A DNA stretch of 64,000 nucleotides, from contig NZ_JAVIZM010000001.1 of assembly GCF_031453555.1 (NCBI RefSeq), positions 1,433,001 through 1,497,000 of the forward strand. Direction: 5' to 3'. The notes under the pieces were generated by a model. It made no database searches and was not told the DNA's origin. It was given only the letters and a program-made list of their open reading frames with translations. The stretch is from Bacillus sp. SLBN-46. Lineage in GTDB: Bacteria > Bacillota > Bacilli > Bacillales > Cytobacillaceae. This document shows positions 18,910-28,330 of this stretch, piece after piece. The stretch's first letter is position 1; every line of letters begins with the position of its first letter. Position numbers and translations under genes: made by a program.

Positions 18910-19908
18910 TCATTGTTTAAACATTGAAGAACTGTGTAATGGTTGTGCTTTTGCCTTTGGATCAATGTATGTTTTGGCGTTATTAACAGCTGTTGGCGCT
19001 TCACCAAAACCACAAGCAATTAATTTCACTTTTCCATCATAGGTACAAATGTCTCCAGCAGCATAAATGCCAGGTGTATTTGTTTCCATTTTTGAATTAA
19101 CAAGGATGGAATTCTTTTCAATTTCAAGACCCCATTCTTTAATCGGTCCAAGGGAAGAAACAAACCCATAATTACAGATAACAGCATCTACATCAATTGT
19201 TTCCTTTTCTTCACCATTTACCGTGGAAAGAACCACTTGTTTAATTCCGTTCTCATCGCCAATTAATTCAGCAGGCACGTATGGAGTTTTCACATCCACT
19301 TTTGAATTGTAAAGGTTTTCAACACTATGTTCATGTGCACGGAACTTATCGCGACGGTGAACAATTGTTACCTTTTCAGCAATTGGTTCAAGCATTAATG
19401 CCCAGTCAACTGCAGAATCTCCGCCACCGAATACGACTACCTTTTGACCAGCAAACTGATTTAAATCCTCTATGAAATAGTAGAGGTTTTTATGTTCATA
19501 TTGCTGTGCACTTTCTAATTCAAGACGGCGCGGTTGGAAAGCCCCATTTCCAGCAGTGATAATAACAGTCTTTGAATAATGCACTTCTTTATTAGTTGTT
19601 AATTTGAACGTTCCATCTTCTAGTTTCTCTAACTTTTCAACAGATTGCTCAAGAGCGATAGAAGGGTCGAACTTGGCCATTTGTTCTTTTAGGTTATTAA
19701 TTAATTCTTGAGCACGGACTTTTGGAAAGCCAGCTACGTCATAAATATATTTTTCCGGATAAAGAGCCGATAACTGTCCACCAAGCTGTGGTAAGCTTTC
19801 AATGATTTTCACTGATGCTTGTCTCATACCGCCGTAAAATGCAGTAAATAGACCAACAGGGCCTCCTCCGATTATTGTAATGTCATAAACCGTTTGATTT
19901 TCTTGCAC
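18910..19908 (-). CDS. yumC: Ferredoxin-NADP(+) reductase YumC
   Basis: 332 residues from GTG 19908, 7 bases after GGGGGG; the upstream TTG at 19923 is poorly placed. FAD motif [11 protein letters not shown] at the N-terminus, NADPH motif [13 protein letters not shown] in the middle, and [26 protein letters not shown] at the end. There is no redox Cys-x2-Cys, so it is the thioredoxin-reductase-like ferredoxin/flavodoxin-NADP reductase (TrxR-type FNR), not thioredoxin reductase. It supplies or withdraws electrons from ferredoxin and flavodoxin. The promoter region upstream is long and shared with divergent yumB. Confidence 0.95.
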   Translation of the reverse strand: MQENQTVYDITIIGGGPVGLFTAFYGGMRQASVKIIESLPQLGGQLSALYPEKYIYDVAGFPKVRAQELINNLKEQMAKFDPSIALEQSVEKLEKLEDGTFKLTTNKEVHYSKTVIITAGNGAFQPRRLELESAQQYEHKNLYYFIEDLNQFAGQKVVVFGGGDSAVDWALMLEPIAEKVTIVHRRDKFRAHEHSVENLYNSKVDVKTPYVPAELIGDENGIKQVVLSTVNGEEKETIDVDAVICNYGFVSSLGPIKEWGLEIEKNSILVNSKMETNTPGIYAAGDICTYDGKVKLIACGFGEAPTAVNNAKTYIDPKAKAQPLHSSSMFKQ

Positions 19909-20085
19909 TCCGTATCCCCCCAACTAGTAGTAACAAACTCCACTCACTATAATATCATAAAACTAGAAAATCCTCACAACTTTCTAGCAATTATTCAGAG
20001 TAGGAGTAATTTTTAAATAATAAAATATTGGTCATAATGGGGCCGATTTTATAATATTGTTAAGGTAAATATTTTAAAAATACGC

Positions 20086-20114
20086 TTGAAAATAGTGTTA
20101 AAGTAGCATAAGAT
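20086..20114 (+). promoter_or_regulatory. Candidate SigA promoter of yumB
   Basis: -35 TTGAAA (20086-20091), 17-bp spacer, -10 TAAGAT (20109-20114). Transcription would start near 20121, leaving a leader of about 258 nt. Confidence 0.55.
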
Positions 20115-20258
20115 GTAATGTGGATATATTGTTAACATTTTGTGACGAAAAAGGCACATTTATGTGAATGATGTAACAGGTTCAACTATTTAGTCAAGTT
20201 TATTTATTTTATTCATTCCCTATGTGCTTACTAGTTTGTTCTTTTTCTTTGAAGCCAT

Positions 20259-20276
20259 TCGTGAATAATATCACAT
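20259..20276 (+). promoter_or_regulatory. Rex-like operator before yumB
   Basis: TCGTGAATAATATCACAT keeps GTGA-N6-TCAC and matches the Rex consensus (TTGTGA-N6-TCACAA) at 13 of 18 positions. In B. subtilis the NADH-sensing Rex repressor controls the ndh gene. Confidence 0.4.
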
Positions 20277-20378
20277 ACATTTTTACTCAAAGCAAAATAA
20301 AAATGGCCTAAGCAGTGGAAGATAAGAAAAAGAGAAATTTATTCAAAAATATTATTATAAAAGGTGGAAGTGATCACT

Positions 20379-21596
20379 TTGAGAAAGCCTAAAATCGTTA
20401 TTATCGGTGCTGGTTACGGCGGACTTATGACAACAGTTCGTTTACAAAAGTTAATCGGTGTAAATGAAGCAGATATCGTATTAATAAATAAGAACGACTA
20501 CCATTATGAAACAACATGGTTACACGAGGCGTCTGCTGGTACATTACATCATGATCGTGTTCGTTATGATATTAGAGATGTCATTGATCGTAGTAAGGTT
20601 GATTTTGTTCAAGATACGGTGGTTGAAATCAACAGAGAAGAGAAAAAGGTTATTTTAGACAAAGGTGAAGTCGATTATGACTACCTTGTGATCGCCCTTG
20701 GAGGCGAGCCTGAAACGTTTGGAATCAAAGGCTTAAAAGAATATGCATTTGGAATTACCAATGTGAATTCTTCCCGTCAATTACGTGAACATATTGAATA
20801 TCAATTTGCTACGTACAATATGGAAGAAGAAAAGAACGACAATCGCTTGGTTATTGTTGTTGGCGGAGCAGGATTTACAGGAATTGAATTCCTTGGTGAG
20901 TTAACTAACCGTATTCCTGAATTATGTCATGAATATGATGTTGATTTCCATAAGGTAAAGATTATCTGTGTGGAAGCTGCACCAACGGTATTACCAGGAT
21001 TTGACCCAGAGCTTGTAAATTATGCGGTTTCTCAACTAGAGCGTAAAGGCGTTGAATTCCTTATTGGAACGGCGATTAAAGAAGCAACTCCTGAAGGTAT
21101 TTTTGTAGCTAAAGGAGAAGAGGAAACACGCGAAATTAAGGCTGGCACAGTTGTTTGGGCAGCAGGTGTACGTGGTAATGCGATTATCGAAAAGTCTGGT
21201 TTTGAAGCAATGAGAGGTCGTGTAAAAGTACAATCTGACTTACGCGCACCTGGACATGATGATGTATTCATTATTGGTGACAGTTCTCTTGTAATCAATG
21301 AAGAAATCAATCGTCCATATCCACCAACCGCACAAATTGCTATGCAGCAGGGCGAAGTGGTTGCGCGAAACTTAGCAGCACTAGTTCGCAACAAATCTGA
21401 ACTTGAATCCTTCACATTCGACAATAAAGGTACAGTATGTTCCCTTGGCGAAGATGATGCAATTGGTGTAGTATTTGGTAAAAAAATAACTGGTGCTAAA
21501 GCATCCTTCATGAAGAAAGTAATCGACAATCGTTCTCTTTATATGATTGGCGGAGCAGGCCTAGTGTTGAAAAAAGGTAAATTTAACGTATTTTAA
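20379..21596 (+). CDS. yumB: Type II NADH dehydrogenase-like protein YumB
   Basis: 405 residues from TTG 20379, downstream of GGAAGTGATC; GTG codons at 20364 and 20370 lie in the binding site. FAD motif [18 protein letters not shown] motif [17 protein letters not shown], and GDSSLV with the CxxC-free C-terminus typical of NDH-2. These membrane-peripheral enzymes oxidise NADH and reduce menaquinone without pumping protons. Together with YutJ and YumC this gives three related flavoproteins within 5 kb. A possible Rex site upstream fits NADH-dependent control. Confidence 0.9.
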   Translation: MRKPKIVIIGAGYGGLMTTVRLQKLIGVNEADIVLINKNDYHYETTWLHEASAGTLHHDRVRYDIRDVIDRSKVDFVQDTVVEINREEKKVILDKGEVDYDYLVIALGGEPETFGIKGLKEYAFGITNVNSSRQLREHIEYQFATYNMEEEKNDNRLVIVVGGAGFTGIEFLGELTNRIPELCHEYDVDFHKVKIICVEAAPTVLPGFDPELVNYAVSQLERKGVEFLIGTAIKEATPEGIFVAKGEEETREIKAGTVVWAAGVRGNAIIEKSGFEAMRGRVKVQSDLRAPGHDDVFIIGDSSLVINEEINRPYPPTAQIAMQQGEVVARNLAALVRNKSELESFTFDNKGTVCSLGEDDAIGVVFGKKITGAKASFMKKVIDNRSLYMIGGAGLVLKKGKFNVF

Positions 21597-21607
21597 TTCC
21601 CTTTAAG

Positions 21608-21639
21608 AAAAAGGACAGAGAATCTTCTGTCCTTTTTTT
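21608..21639 (+). terminator. Terminator after yumB
   Basis: AAAAAGGACAGA pairs with TCTGTCCTTTTT. Confidence 0.87.
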
Positions 21640-21683
21640 GTTATAGTAGATTAAATAGTTTAGTTTACGAAGGGAGTGTTGGT

Positions 21684-22178
21684 ATGAGTAGTCGTGAAAA
21701 ACGAGGGAAGGTGTGGTTGGCTGTTTCTGGATTAGTGAAATCTAGTGAAGGCCATTGGCTCGTGGTAAAGAAGAGATACGGGGGCTTAAAGGGGCAATGG
21801 TCTTTACCTGCAGGTTTTGTTGAGGAGGGGGAAACCGCTGACGAGGCTGTGATTAGGGAAGTGAAAGAAGAAACCGGAATCAGCAGTAGTGTTAAGGGGC
21901 TAATTGGATTAAGAACAGGTGTATTAAAAGGGGAAATAAGTGATAATATGCTTGTATTCTTGCTTGATCCCGTGGAACAGGAAGAAAGAATCATACATCA
22001 GGAGAATGAGCTGTATGAAGCAAAATTTATAGCTCCACAAAAATTGCTTCTGGAAAAGGATGCCTCCATTCTTTTACATTATTTAATTGAACAAATGGAA
22101 TTAACTAGTAAGCCCGGTGTAGATGATTTAAACCCTGGAAATCAATTTGGATATACAGCCTATAAATTATTTTTGTAA
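21684..22178 (+). CDS. Nudix hydrolase
   Basis: 164 residues from ATG 21684 behind AAGGGAG. The Nudix box GX5EX7REVXEEXG is complete in GFVEEGETADEAVIREVKEETG (starting near residue 46, read as two adjacent pieces). The substrate would be a nucleoside diphosphate linked to another group, but nothing in the sequence decides which. The C-terminal DDLNPGNQFGYTAYKLFL may give specificity. It is monocistronic between yumB and yuiA. Confidence 0.88.
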   Translation: MSSREKRGKVWLAVSGLVKSSEGHWLVVKKRYGGLKGQWSLPAGFVEEGETADEAVIREVKEETGISSSVKGLIGLRTGVLKGEISDNMLVFLLDPVEQEERIIHQENELYEAKFIAPQKLLLEKDASILLHYLIEQMELTSKPGVDDLNPGNQFGYTAYKLFL

Positions 22179-22331
22179 TTTTTAGAAAATTTAAGCAACA
22201 CTTAGAAAATGAAAGAAAACTTACAATGTATCCGTTTTCTTTGCCTTATTTGGTGAATTTTCACTCTTTTCTTTTTCCTCATTCCTTGATATATTATCAG
22301 AAAATTAAGTTAATATTTTAAGGGGATGATC

Positions 22332-22460
22332 ATGATGACAGTGAAGAGCGTAGATACAAAAAAGTGTGATTATTGTTTAGGTAATGGATATTTTCAATTA
22401 TTACTTGGAGGATCGGAAACTTGTTCCTGCTGTGGCGGTTCAGGTAAGAAAAAAGACTAA
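22332..22460 (+). CDS. yuiA: YuiA-like zinc-finger microprotein
   Basis: 42 residues from ATG 22332, 6 bases after AAGGGG (22320-22325); ATG 22335 is also possible. Two copies of the DnaJ-type CxxCxGxG motif make up most of it: CDYCLGNG (Cys12, Cys15) and CSCCGGSG (Cys31, Cys34). The four cysteines could hold one zinc ion. The intervening YFQLLLGGSETC matches YuiA of B. subtilis as I recall it. It sits directly before yuiB and yuiC. No function is established. Confidence 0.8.
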   Translation: MMTVKSVDTKKCDYCLGNGYFQLLLGGSETCSCCGGSGKKKD

Positions 22461-22489
22461 AGCTTTTGAGAATGATAATAAAATGCTCT

Positions 22490-22528
22490 ACATTGCTTCT
22501 TCGGATCACTTCGAAGAGCTTTTTTTTG
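22490..22528 (+). terminator. Terminator after yuiA
   Basis: TCTTCG and CGAAGA form the core of the stem with an eight-base T run. Confidence 0.7.
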
Positions 22529-22600
22529 TCTGTTTTTGTGTTGACTCCCTTTTAGACATTCAGTACACTAAAAGTTGATGTATAAAGGGAGGAATCTCGG

Positions 22601-22924
22601 ATGCAAATGAGCATTGTGGTGTTAATCATATCGATTGTGCTATTTTTTGTCTTATTTTTTGGAATTGGGTTTATCCTTAATATGCTGCTAAGAATGTCAT
22701 GGGTAATGGCTATAGTGTACCCTGTAGTGGCAATTTTAATTGTAGATAAAGTCCGTTTTGTTGAATATTTTACAAATAGTAAAGTGGCCTTTCAGGAACT
22801 AGGGCAAAAGTTCGGTTCTTTAGCCACTGCAGATATTCTAATATTAATAAGTGGGTTAGCAGGGGCCATTGCTGCTGGTTTTACAATTAAGTTATTACGT
22901 AAAAATGGATATCAGATGTTCTAA
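22601..22924 (+). CDS. yuiB: YuiB-like membrane protein
   Basis: 107 residues from ATG 22601 behind AAAGGGAGGA. Three predicted membrane segments: residues about 4-28, 33-50 and 78-98. No catalytic motif is visible. Its place after yuiA and before yuiC is the same as in B. subtilis. Function unknown. Confidence 0.83.
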   Translation: MQMSIVVLIISIVLFFVLFFGIGFILNMLLRMSWVMAIVYPVVAILIVDKVRFVEYFTNSKVAFQELGQKFGSLATADILILISGLAGAIAAGFTIKLLRKNGYQMF

Positions 22925-22956
22925 GACTTTTTGCCTTAAGGTAAAAAGTCTTTTTT
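22923..22956 (+). terminator. Terminator after yuiB
   Basis: AAGACTTTTTGCC and GGTAAAAAGTCTT form the stem, followed by T residues. Confidence 0.83.
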
Positions 22957-23041
22957 GTTTGCTGGAAAAAATTTCTCACTTCTTTTTTGAATATTTCCCT
23001 TCAGCTTGGGAATGAATATTTTGGGAGGAGTGAAAATTTTA

Positions 23042-23653
23042 ATGAATAAAACAAAAAATTGGATTAAACGATTTGCTCTTGTATGTCTATTCTTAATGGC
23101 ATTATTAGCAACCTTCCAATCCATCTCTGGCGTAAATGCAAGAACTCTAATTAATCATTTTGCGTCTGGACTTTCTGTAAGTGAAACTGCTTCAAACACA
23201 ACGTCGCCATCGTTAGAGGATGCTTTTGATTGGTCAAAGTACCCTAAACATACAGTTACGGCCACAGGATATACAGCAGGGATTGAATCAACAGGTAAGA
23301 GCAAAGGACACCCCGAATATGGAATTACCTATTCCGGTGTAAAAGTAAAACGTGATTTATTCTCCACTGTTGCAGCTGATTTAAACGTTTTCCCTATTGG
23401 TACGATCCTATTTGTTCCAGGCTATGGATATGGGGTCGTCGCGGATAAAGGAGGAGCCATTAAAGGAAATGAGCTCGACCTTTATTACGAAACGGTTGAG
23501 GATGTTTATAACAAATGGGGCAAAAAACAGGTCGACGTGTATGTTGTTCAAAAAGGGAATGGTAAGCTCACTGAGGAACAGCTGCAGGCTTTAAATGAAG
23601 ATAAGGCTCTGCAGGTTTTTCGTCAGCAGTATACAAGCTCAGAGAAAAGGTAA
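23042..23653 (+). CDS. yuiC: 3D-domain protein YuiC
   Basis: 203 residues from ATG 23042, with GGGAGGAG about 12 bases upstream. An N-terminal membrane anchor or signal ([18 protein letters not shown]) precedes a C-terminal 3D domain. The conserved aspartates appear in [18 protein letters not shown]. 3D proteins such as YuiC and YocH have the double-psi beta-barrel of MltA lytic transglycosylases and cleave peptidoglycan glycan chains. YuiC is of the stationary-phase survival (Sps) type. It should act outside the membrane. Confidence 0.88.
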   Translation: MNKTKNWIKRFALVCLFLMALLATFQSISGVNARTLINHFASGLSVSETASNTTSPSLEDAFDWSKYPKHTVTATGYTAGIESTGKSKGHPEYGITYSGVKVKRDLFSTVAADLNVFPIGTILFVPGYGYGVVADKGGAIKGNELDLYYETVEDVYNKWGKKQVDVYVVQKGNGKLTEEQLQALNEDKALQVFRQQYTSSEKR

Positions 23654-23654
23654 G

Positions 23655-23684
23655 AAACAGGCCCTGTGCCTGTTTTTTTTTTAT
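23655..23684 (+). terminator. Terminator after yuiC
   Basis: AACAGGC and GCCTGTT flank a short loop and lead into nine T residues. Confidence 0.8.
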
Positions 23685-23700
23685 AGGATAAAAATTTAGA

Positions 23701-23729
23701 ATATCGAAATAAACAAACCTTTTCGATAT
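23701..23729. promoter_or_regulatory. 9-bp inverted repeat upstream of pepA
   Basis: ATATCGAAA (23701-23709) and TTTCGATAT (23721-23729) are perfect complements separated by 11 bases. They lie about 35-60 bases before the pepA start and lack a T tail, so an operator is more likely than a terminator. Confidence 0.45.
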
Positions 23730-23762
23730 AATAGAGAAGACTAACATGGAGGTGGAGTGGAC

Positions 23763-25268
23763 ATGTTTCACGTTAAACAAGAGTTGGATTTTACAACAGA
23801 GCATGAAGGTTTGGTTATCGGTTTGTTTGATAAACCCGAGAAATTTACTGGATCATTAGCCAATCTTGATGAGAGGTTTGATGGACAGCTTACCGAATTG
23901 GTTAAGTCCGGTGACCTTTCAGCAAAATTAAAAAGTATTACAAAAGTACATAGCTTTGGAAAAATTGCAGCAAAGCGCATTTGGTTTGTTGGATTAGGAA
24001 AAGAAAAAGAAGTATCCTTTGAAAAGGTTAGAGCCGCATTTGGTAAACTATTCAAGGAGATTAAAGCAAGTAAGCTTGTAGAAACAGCCATTTACTTAGA
24101 TTCGTTTATTACAGACAAAGTAGATGCTTTGGATGCAGCACACGCATTAAGTGAGGCGTTTTCGTTATCTACCTATCAATTCGAAGGCTATAAGCAAAAG
24201 TCGAATGAGCCAGAGAAAAAATTAGAAAATCTGACTGTTTACTGTAACACTAATGAAGAAGATTTACAGGCATCATTGAATGTTGGTTATGCTTTTGGAA
24301 AAGGGACTAACTCGGCAAGGACACTTGTGAACACTCCAGGTAACTTACTAACTGCAAGTGATATGGCGAACTATGCTAAAGAGCTTGCAGCCAAGTATGA
24401 TTTCGAACTGGAAATCTTAGATAAAGCAGAGATTGAAAAGCTTGGCATGGGTGCATTTCTTGCGGTTAATCAAGGGTCTACGGAGCCGCCTAAAATGATT
24501 GTTTTAAAATATCAAGGAAAAGACGAGTGGAAGGATGTCATTGGTCTTGTTGGAAAAGGGATTACCTTTGATACCGGTGGCTACTCGATTAAAACAAAGG
24601 CTGGAATCGTGGGCATGAAAACAGACATGGGCGGAGCGGCTGCTGTCCTTGGTGCTATGGAGATTATCGGAGAAATAAGACCAGAGCAAAACGTTGTAGC
24701 AGTCATTCCTTCAACAGATAATATGATTAGCGGTGGGGCGTTTAAGCCAGATGACGTCATTACGTCTATGAGTGGGAAAACCATAGAGGTGCTAAATACA
24801 GATGCAGAAGGCCGTCTTGTGCTAGCAGATGCTGTTACATATGCTAAGCATCATGGGGCGGATTATTTAGTGGATGTTGCCACATTAACTGGTGGCGTTA
24901 TCACTGCACTAGGTCTGCATACAACAGGTGCAATGACGAACCATGAATCTTTATATGAACAAGTACTGGAAGCTTCGATGGAAGCGGGAGAAAAGATGTG
25001 GCAATTGCCGTTGTTTGACACCGAGATTGAACGTGTAAGAAACAGTAAAGTAGCTGACTTGAATAACTCTCCTGGCAGTGAAGGTCATGCATTAGTCGCT
25101 GGTGCGTTTATTGGCGAGTTTGCTGAAGGGACTCCATGGGTACACCTGGATATTGCAGGAACGGCTACTTCTTCGAAGGACTATGACCTGGGTCCAGCAG
25201 GTGCAACAGGAGTTATGACGCGTACGCTTGCTCTATTTGTTGAACGATTTGAACCGATTGGAAAATAA
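23763..25268 (+). CDS. pepA: Leucyl aminopeptidase (M17)
   Basis: 501 residues from ATG 23763, just after GGAGGTGG; a GTG at 23757 is close to that site. The M17 signature [13 protein letters not shown] is present, together with the metal and catalytic residues in [15 protein letters not shown] and [15 protein letters not shown]. The enzyme is a cytoplasmic hexameric two-metal aminopeptidase that removes N-terminal residues from peptides. The N-terminal third is variable, as expected. It is the yuiE position of B. subtilis. Confidence 0.94.
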   Translation: MFHVKQELDFTTEHEGLVIGLFDKPEKFTGSLANLDERFDGQLTELVKSGDLSAKLKSITKVHSFGKIAAKRIWFVGLGKEKEVSFEKVRAAFGKLFKEIKASKLVETAIYLDSFITDKVDALDAAHALSEAFSLSTYQFEGYKQKSNEPEKKLENLTVYCNTNEEDLQASLNVGYAFGKGTNSARTLVNTPGNLLTASDMANYAKELAAKYDFELEILDKAEIEKLGMGAFLAVNQGSTEPPKMIVLKYQGKDEWKDVIGLVGKGITFDTGGYSIKTKAGIVGMKTDMGGAAAVLGAMEIIGEIRPEQNVVAVIPSTDNMISGGAFKPDDVITSMSGKTIEVLNTDAEGRLVLADAVTYAKHHGADYLVDVATLTGGVITALGLHTTGAMTNHESLYEQVLEASMEAGEKMWQLPLFDTEIERVRNSKVADLNNSPGSEGHALVAGAFIGEFAEGTPWVHLDIAGTATSSKDYDLGPAGATGVMTRTLALFVERFEPIGK

Positions 25269-25388
25269 ACTGGAGAAAGCTTCATAATGGATTTAGAGGA
25301 TCACATACGCTTTTGCCCACTCCAAACCCCATCCTTTTGCATATGCAATAGTGTAGGCAAGTATAGATGAAAAAGGAGGTAATGGTGT

Positions 25389-25637
25389 ATGTACCCTTAT
25401 CGAAGCCCGTACCCGGTACACGATCAACGTTTTATTGGCTTTGGATTGCCGTTAGCGATAGGTGGACTTAGTTTTCTAGGAGGTTTACTAGGAGGCGGAT
25501 TAGGAGCATCTTTTGCAGCTCGCCCTTTTTATGGCGGCTTTGGCTACCCAGGTTTCGGCTACCCAGGTTTCGGATATCCGCCAATAGGTTATCCACCTGT
25601 AGGCTATCCTCCTATGGGATTCCCAGGTTATTATTAA
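25389..25637 (+). CDS. Gly/Tyr/Pro-rich coat-like protein
   Basis: 82 residues from ATG 25389 after AAAGGAGGT. A glycine-rich hydrophobic stretch (residues 16-40, GLPLAIGGLSFLGGLLGGG) is followed by tandem GFGYPGFGYP and GYPP repeats to the C-terminus. The composition resembles hydrophobic spore coat or exosporium proteins, without a specific family match that I can name. It stands alone between pepA and menI with its own terminator. Confidence 0.75.
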   Translation: MYPYRSPYPVHDQRFIGFGLPLAIGGLSFLGGLLGGGLGASFAARPFYGGFGYPGFGYPGFGYPPIGYPPVGYPPMGFPGYY

Positions 25638-25646
25638 GAACAAGTT

Positions 25647-25674
25647 AAAAACAGCTCTCGAGGCTGTTTTTTTC
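25647..25674 (+). terminator. Terminator after the coat-like gene
   Basis: AAAACAGC and GCTGTTTT pair around TCTCGAG. Confidence 0.83.
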
Positions 25675-25760
25675 GTTTAGGTAATTGATAAAAAAAGGAA
25701 ATTTCTAAGAAATGGAGAATAGGTTTAGATAGAAAAGATCTAAATACCGGAGGGATAGAA

Positions 25761-26144
25761 ATGATAAAGGACACATTAATTGAAGCGCTCGGAATAGAGA
25801 TTACTCAATTGGGAGAAGGGAAAGTCACTGCCACAATGCCAGTAGACGAGCGAACTCGCCAGCCATTTGGATTATTACACGGAGGCGCATCTGTTGCCTT
25901 AGCAGAAACAGTAGCAAGTATTGGAGCTTATGAATTAGTGGATAAAGAAACAGAGGGTGTGGCTGGATTAGAAATAAACGCAAACCATGTCCGTCCGAAA
26001 ACCGAAGGAGTGGTTACGGCAGTAGGGACAGTTCTGCACCAAGGGAAATCAACGATGGTTTGGGATATTAAAATTACAGATGAACAAGACCGACTAATTT
26101 GTGTTTCTAGATGTACAATGGCAGTAATTAAATTAAAAAAATAA
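25761..26144 (+). CDS. menI: Hotdog-fold thioesterase, MenI (YuxO)-like
   Basis: 127 residues from ATG 25761 behind GGAGGGA. It carries the PaaI-type hotdog active region QPFGLLHGGASVALAET, with the catalytic acid in the helix that follows, and the terminal RLICVSRCTMAV. Sequence and length fit YuxO of B. subtilis, the 1,4-dihydroxy-2-naphthoyl-CoA thioesterase of menaquinone synthesis. A broader acyl-CoA thioesterase role cannot be excluded. It lies just before kapD, as in relatives. Confidence 0.85.
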   Translation: MIKDTLIEALGIEITQLGEGKVTATMPVDERTRQPFGLLHGGASVALAETVASIGAYELVDKETEGVAGLEINANHVRPKTEGVVTAVGTVLHQGKSTMVWDIKITDEQDRLICVSRCTMAVIKLKK

Positions 26145-26154
26145 AACAGTAACC

Positions 26155-26186
26155 AAATAAAGAATGGGACTTTTTCCATTCTTTTT
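26155..26186 (+). terminator. Terminator after menI
   Basis: AAGAATGG and CCATTCTT form a short stem followed by T residues. Confidence 0.8.
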
Positions 26187-26334
26187 TATGTCTATTGTAC
26201 AAAAATTTAAAAAATTTAGATTGGATTCATGATATAATCAAAGATATAAAAAAAATAGAAAAAAAGCACAATTTTTTGTACAGGTTTCTTTATATAATGA
26301 TAGTAAGATGGAAACGAATGGTGGTGATAGTAAA

Positions 26335-26961
26335 ATGAGAACGAAGAAACAATATTTATTTATTGATTTTGAGTTTACAATGCCTGAAAGAAATATGCGT
26401 ATGAAGGACTTTTTTGCGGAAATCATCGAGGTTGGAATAGTTGCCGTAGTTGATGATGAGGTTACGGAACAATTTTCATCCTATGTTACACCACTTAAAT
26501 TCCCAAAACTATCAGAACGCTGCAAATCATTCTTACATATTTCACAGCAGCAGGTCGATAAGGGGCTATCAATTTATGAACTTATAAAAAAGCTGGAGGA
26601 GTTCAATAAAAATAACTATGATACCTCTATTGTTACTTGGGGAAATATGGATATGAAGGTCTTACGGCATAATTGTTTACAGGCGGGTATGGCATTTCCT
26701 TTTAAGGCGGCAGCTGAATTAGACTTGTCTATGGAATATAAACGGTTCTTTGGTGATCAAAATCAAACCGGCCTATGGAAAGCTGTTCAGGAATATGGCA
26801 AAGAAGGGACAGGCAGGCACCACCGGGCATTAGATGATGCCTTGACTACCTACAATATATTCAAACTTGTTGAAAAGGATAAACGTTACTTGGAAAAACC
26901 AAAACCAACAACTATTGGGGATCGTATTGATTTTTCAAAGCTATTAAATGAATTTGCATAA
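26335..26961 (+). CDS. kapD: DEDDh 3'-5' exonuclease KapD
   Basis: 208 residues from ATG 26335, after GGTGGTGATAG; an ATG at 26308 is in frame but lacks a site. DEDDh motifs: DFEFT (Exo I), WGNMDMKVL (Exo II) and HHRALDDALT (Exo III with the His and Asp). In B. subtilis KapD blocks the KinA route to sporulation, and as an exonuclease-fold protein it may act on RNA. It converges on kapB across a shared terminator. Both names come from the sporulation kinase KinA. Confidence 0.9.
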   Translation: MRTKKQYLFIDFEFTMPERNMRMKDFFAEIIEVGIVAVVDDEVTEQFSSYVTPLKFPKLSERCKSFLHISQQQVDKGLSIYELIKKLEEFNKNNYDTSIVTWGNMDMKVLRHNCLQAGMAFPFKAAAELDLSMEYKRFFGDQNQTGLWKAVQEYGKEGTGRHHRALDDALTTYNIFKLVEKDKRYLEKPKPTTIGDRIDFSKLLNEFA

Positions 26962-26999
26962 AAGGCCAAATCATTCAAACTGATTTGGCCTTTATTATT
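26958..26999. terminator. Bidirectional terminator between kapD and kapB
   Basis: AAAGGCCAAATCA and TGATTTGGCCTTT form a 13-bp perfect stem. Confidence 0.88.
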
Positions 27000-27386
27000 C
27001 TATAACTTATAATCTTTTTCTAATGCTCCGAGCGCCTTTAAGCTCATTTCAGCCCATTCTGATGGAGCTACCTCGAGGTCTTTTTTCATTTTGGCCATAG
27101 CTTCTTTTAATGATTCCTGATAATCAGGGATCTCACCTTCAAATTTTTTAACCATCTGTTTCGGAATATTAGCTTGCTCCCTAAAGGCAAGTGCCCGTCT
27201 TTCATGGAAAATAAGAACATCAGCATCCTTGGGATTATGTAGATCACCTTGCATCGGGTGTTTAAGAACACCCAAAACTCTTACTAAATAATGCTGAGGG
27301 CGAACTTCCGTTAATTCCCCAATATATTTCCCAGTTTTATATATACCTGTAACAATATCACCAATTTGTAACTCCGACACACTCAT
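27000..27386 (-). CDS. kapB: Kinase-associated protein KapB
   Basis: 128 residues from ATG 27386, 4 bases after GGAGG; a GTG at 27380 has a better distance and is possible. The N-terminal half is a small barrel (ELQIGDIVTGIYKTGKYIGEL, LVRVLGVLKHPMQGDLH), followed by a helical tail. KapB was described as a lipoprotein needed for KinB-driven sporulation signalling, although this sequence has no lipobox. It faces kapD, whereas in B. subtilis they lie in the same direction. Confidence 0.85.
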   Translation of the reverse strand: MSVSELQIGDIVTGIYKTGKYIGELTEVRPQHYLVRVLGVLKHPMQGDLHNPKDADVLIFHERRALAFREQANIPKQMVKKFEGEIPDYQESLKEAMAKMKKDLEVAPSEWAEMSLKALGALEKDYKL

Positions 27387-27499
27387 CACTCCTCCATCTA
27401 ATTGTTTCTCCTTTCATTTTATAAGAAAACATAGTAAATTAAAAACAATGTGTGAAATAATATTCATTCGTTTAAAGTGGATAATTGGAGGGAAGCTAA

Positions 27500-28240
27500 A
27501 TGAGTAAGAAATTGCAAATAATTGTCACATTAATGACAATCGTTCTAGTATTGGCAGCATGTGGGACAAGTGCAAACAAGGAAGAAGCAAAAGTGAAGAC
27601 TGCCACGCCAAAAACAGAACAAAAGAAAGGAGACGAACCAGTGTCAAATACAGTGTATCCTCAGTTAACTACTGAAGTGGCTGAAAATGAGAAATTAGTT
27701 GAAATGGATACTTCCATGGGGAAAATCAAAATTAAATTATTCCCAGAATATGCACCAAAAGCAGTTGAGAACTTTGTGAAACATAGTGAAGAAGGGTATT
27801 ACGACGGACTTATTTTTCATAGAGTGATAAATGACTTCATGATTCAGGGTGGAGACCCTAATGGAAATGGAACAGGTGGAGAAAGCATTTACGGCAATCC
27901 ATTTGAAGATGAATTCTCTAATAATCTTTTCAATTTACGCGGAGCCCTTTCAATGGCTAACTCTGGTGCGAACACAAATGGAAGTCAGTTTTTTATTGTT
28001 CAAAAGACCTCTCTAGATCCATCTATGAAATCGGAAATGGAAAAAGCAGGTTATCCAAAAGAGATGATAGAAGCCTACGATAAAAATGGTGGAACACCAT
28101 GGCTTGATCATAAACATACAGTTTTCGGTCAAGTGATTGAGGGGATGGATATTGTTGATAAGATTGCCAATACCCCAGTAGATCCAAAGGACAAGCCAGA
28201 AAAAGACGTAATCATCAAAAAAATTACCGTTTTAAAATAA
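27500..28240 (+). CDS. Cyclophilin-type peptidyl-prolyl isomerase lipoprotein
   Basis: 246 residues from ATG 27500. The leader [15 protein letters not shown] ends in a lipobox Cys at residue 21, so the protein should be membrane-anchored outside the cell. A Lys/Glu-rich linker (residues 25-60) leads to the cyclophilin domain with [26 protein letters not shown] active-site arginine and [16 protein letters not shown]. It should help fold exported proteins by isomerising prolyl bonds. Upstream it is divergent from kapB. Confidence 0.92.
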   Translation: MSKKLQIIVTLMTIVLVLAACGTSANKEEAKVKTATPKTEQKKGDEPVSNTVYPQLTTEVAENEKLVEMDTSMGKIKIKLFPEYAPKAVENFVKHSEEGYYDGLIFHRVINDFMIQGGDPNGNGTGGESIYGNPFEDEFSNNLFNLRGALSMANSGANTNGSQFFIVQKTSLDPSMKSEMEKAGYPKEMIEAYDKNGGTPWLDHKHTVFGQVIEGMDIVDKIANTPVDPKDKPEKDVIIKKITVLK

Positions 28241-28330
28241 GCGTAACTGTAAAATGATTCATTGGTAAGAAACGTTTTTTGTTGCTATAATTACTTTTTA
28301 GAGCCATTCCTTTTAGAAAGGGAGAGAAAA

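Larger units (their letters stand above)
19924..20378. other. 455-bp divergent control region between yumC and yumB
   Basis: AT-rich non-coding stretch with no convincing open frame or hairpin terminator. It contains a consensus-like promoter for yumB and a Rex-like palindrome, both listed separately. The TTGTGA at 20150-20155, followed 8 bases later by GCACAT, is a second, weaker Rex-like arrangement. Confidence 0.6.

Noticed and set aside
25287..25370. 27-codon open frame before the GYP protein
   Set aside because: No binding site and no recognisable composition.
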